Below, one piece after another: positions 36,073 through 36,157 of a stretch of 36,157 nt of DNA. Numbering within the stretch: position 1 is the stretch's first letter; every line of letters starts with the position of its first letter. The notes below the pieces were generated by a model. The model worked only from the letters and a program-made list of their open reading frames with translations. It was not told the DNA's origin and did no database searches. The stretch covers positions 1-36,157 of the forward strand of contig NZ_MRCS01000060.1 of assembly GCF_002303925.1 (NCBI RefSeq). Reading direction: 5' to 3'. The position numbers and the translations under genes were made by a program. Source of the DNA: Pseudomonas sp. ACN8. Its GTDB lineage: Bacteria; Pseudomonadota; Gammaproteobacteria; Pseudomonadales; Pseudomonadaceae.

Positions 36073-36157
36073 CCGGACTGCGCGCAGCATTGACTGGCAA
36101 CTGCTGGTGATTGGTGCCGACACGGTAGCGATGAGCGTCCGCGTAGGCGAAGACCCG
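36031..36157 (-). repeat. Terminal 127-bp inverted copy of a katA segment
   Basis: This stretch reads as the exact reverse complement of 34606-34732 with no mismatch. It starts in the middle of the transposase zinc-finger codons and runs to the last base of the window. It does not encode a meaningful protein here. It is probably an assembly overlap or chimera and not a true katA duplication. Confidence 0.95.

Noticed and set aside
36031..36157. A second katA gene or antisense katA element
   Set aside because: The match is exact, 127 bases long and ends with the sequence, which fits an assembly overlap. Real paralogues would show differences and extend further.

Overview
The window is a Pseudomonas chromosome segment, most likely from the P. 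fluorescens complex. The evidence is the gene order (5S rRNA, birA, coaX, SPOR protein, tRNA-Tyr/Gly/Thr/Trp, secE, nusG, then the rpl/rpo, str, S10, spc and alpha ribosomal clusters, then katA and a bfr/ftnA ferritin), protein sequences that closely resemble remembered Pseudomonas orthologues, the P. fluorescens-type EF-Tu, and a REP element of the GTAGGAGCGAGC kind common in that group. Species-level assignment is inference.

Layout: 1-170 is the end of an rRNA operon (5S and its terminator). 258-2404 holds birA, coaX and a small SPOR-domain membrane protein. 2388-3082 holds a four-tRNA cluster with its own promoters and a terminator; tRNA-Trp leads into secE-nusG. 4157-14981 is rplKAJL-rpoBC with candidate L1 and L10 autoregulatory leaders and a hairpin-rich rplL-rpoB spacer. 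15078-19572 is the str operon (rpsL, rpsG, fusA, tuf). 19578-30370 is S10 plus spc (rpsJ to rpmJ), interrupted by a terminator/promoter pair between rpsN and rpsH. 30413-33414 is the alpha operon (rpsM, rpsK, rpsD, rpoA, rplQ). 33607-35675 is an oxidative-stress and iron pair, katA and a ferritin. 35706-36030 holds a REP doublet and the left end of an ISL3-type insertion sequence.

All genes are on the + strand and nearly all serve transcription and translation: ribosomal proteins, RNA polymerase core subunits (beta, beta', alpha), elongation factors G and Tu, NusG, and the SecE and SecY translocon subunits. Several clear sigma70-type promoters (TTGACA/TAGAAT-like, 16-17 bp spacers) and strong hairpin terminators divide the cluster into transcription units. 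No stretch longer than 300 bases lacks a gene.

The most notable anomaly is at the right edge. The last 127 bases (36031-36157) are an exact reverse complement of katA positions 34606-34732, joined in the middle of the transposase gene. The exact length of 127 and the position at the sequence end point to an assembly k-mer overlap or chimeric join rather than biology. I found no novel defence, biosynthetic or mobile system. The points of interest are regulatory architecture, an absent second tuf gene, a ferritin without the bacterioferritin haem ligand, and the chimeric end.
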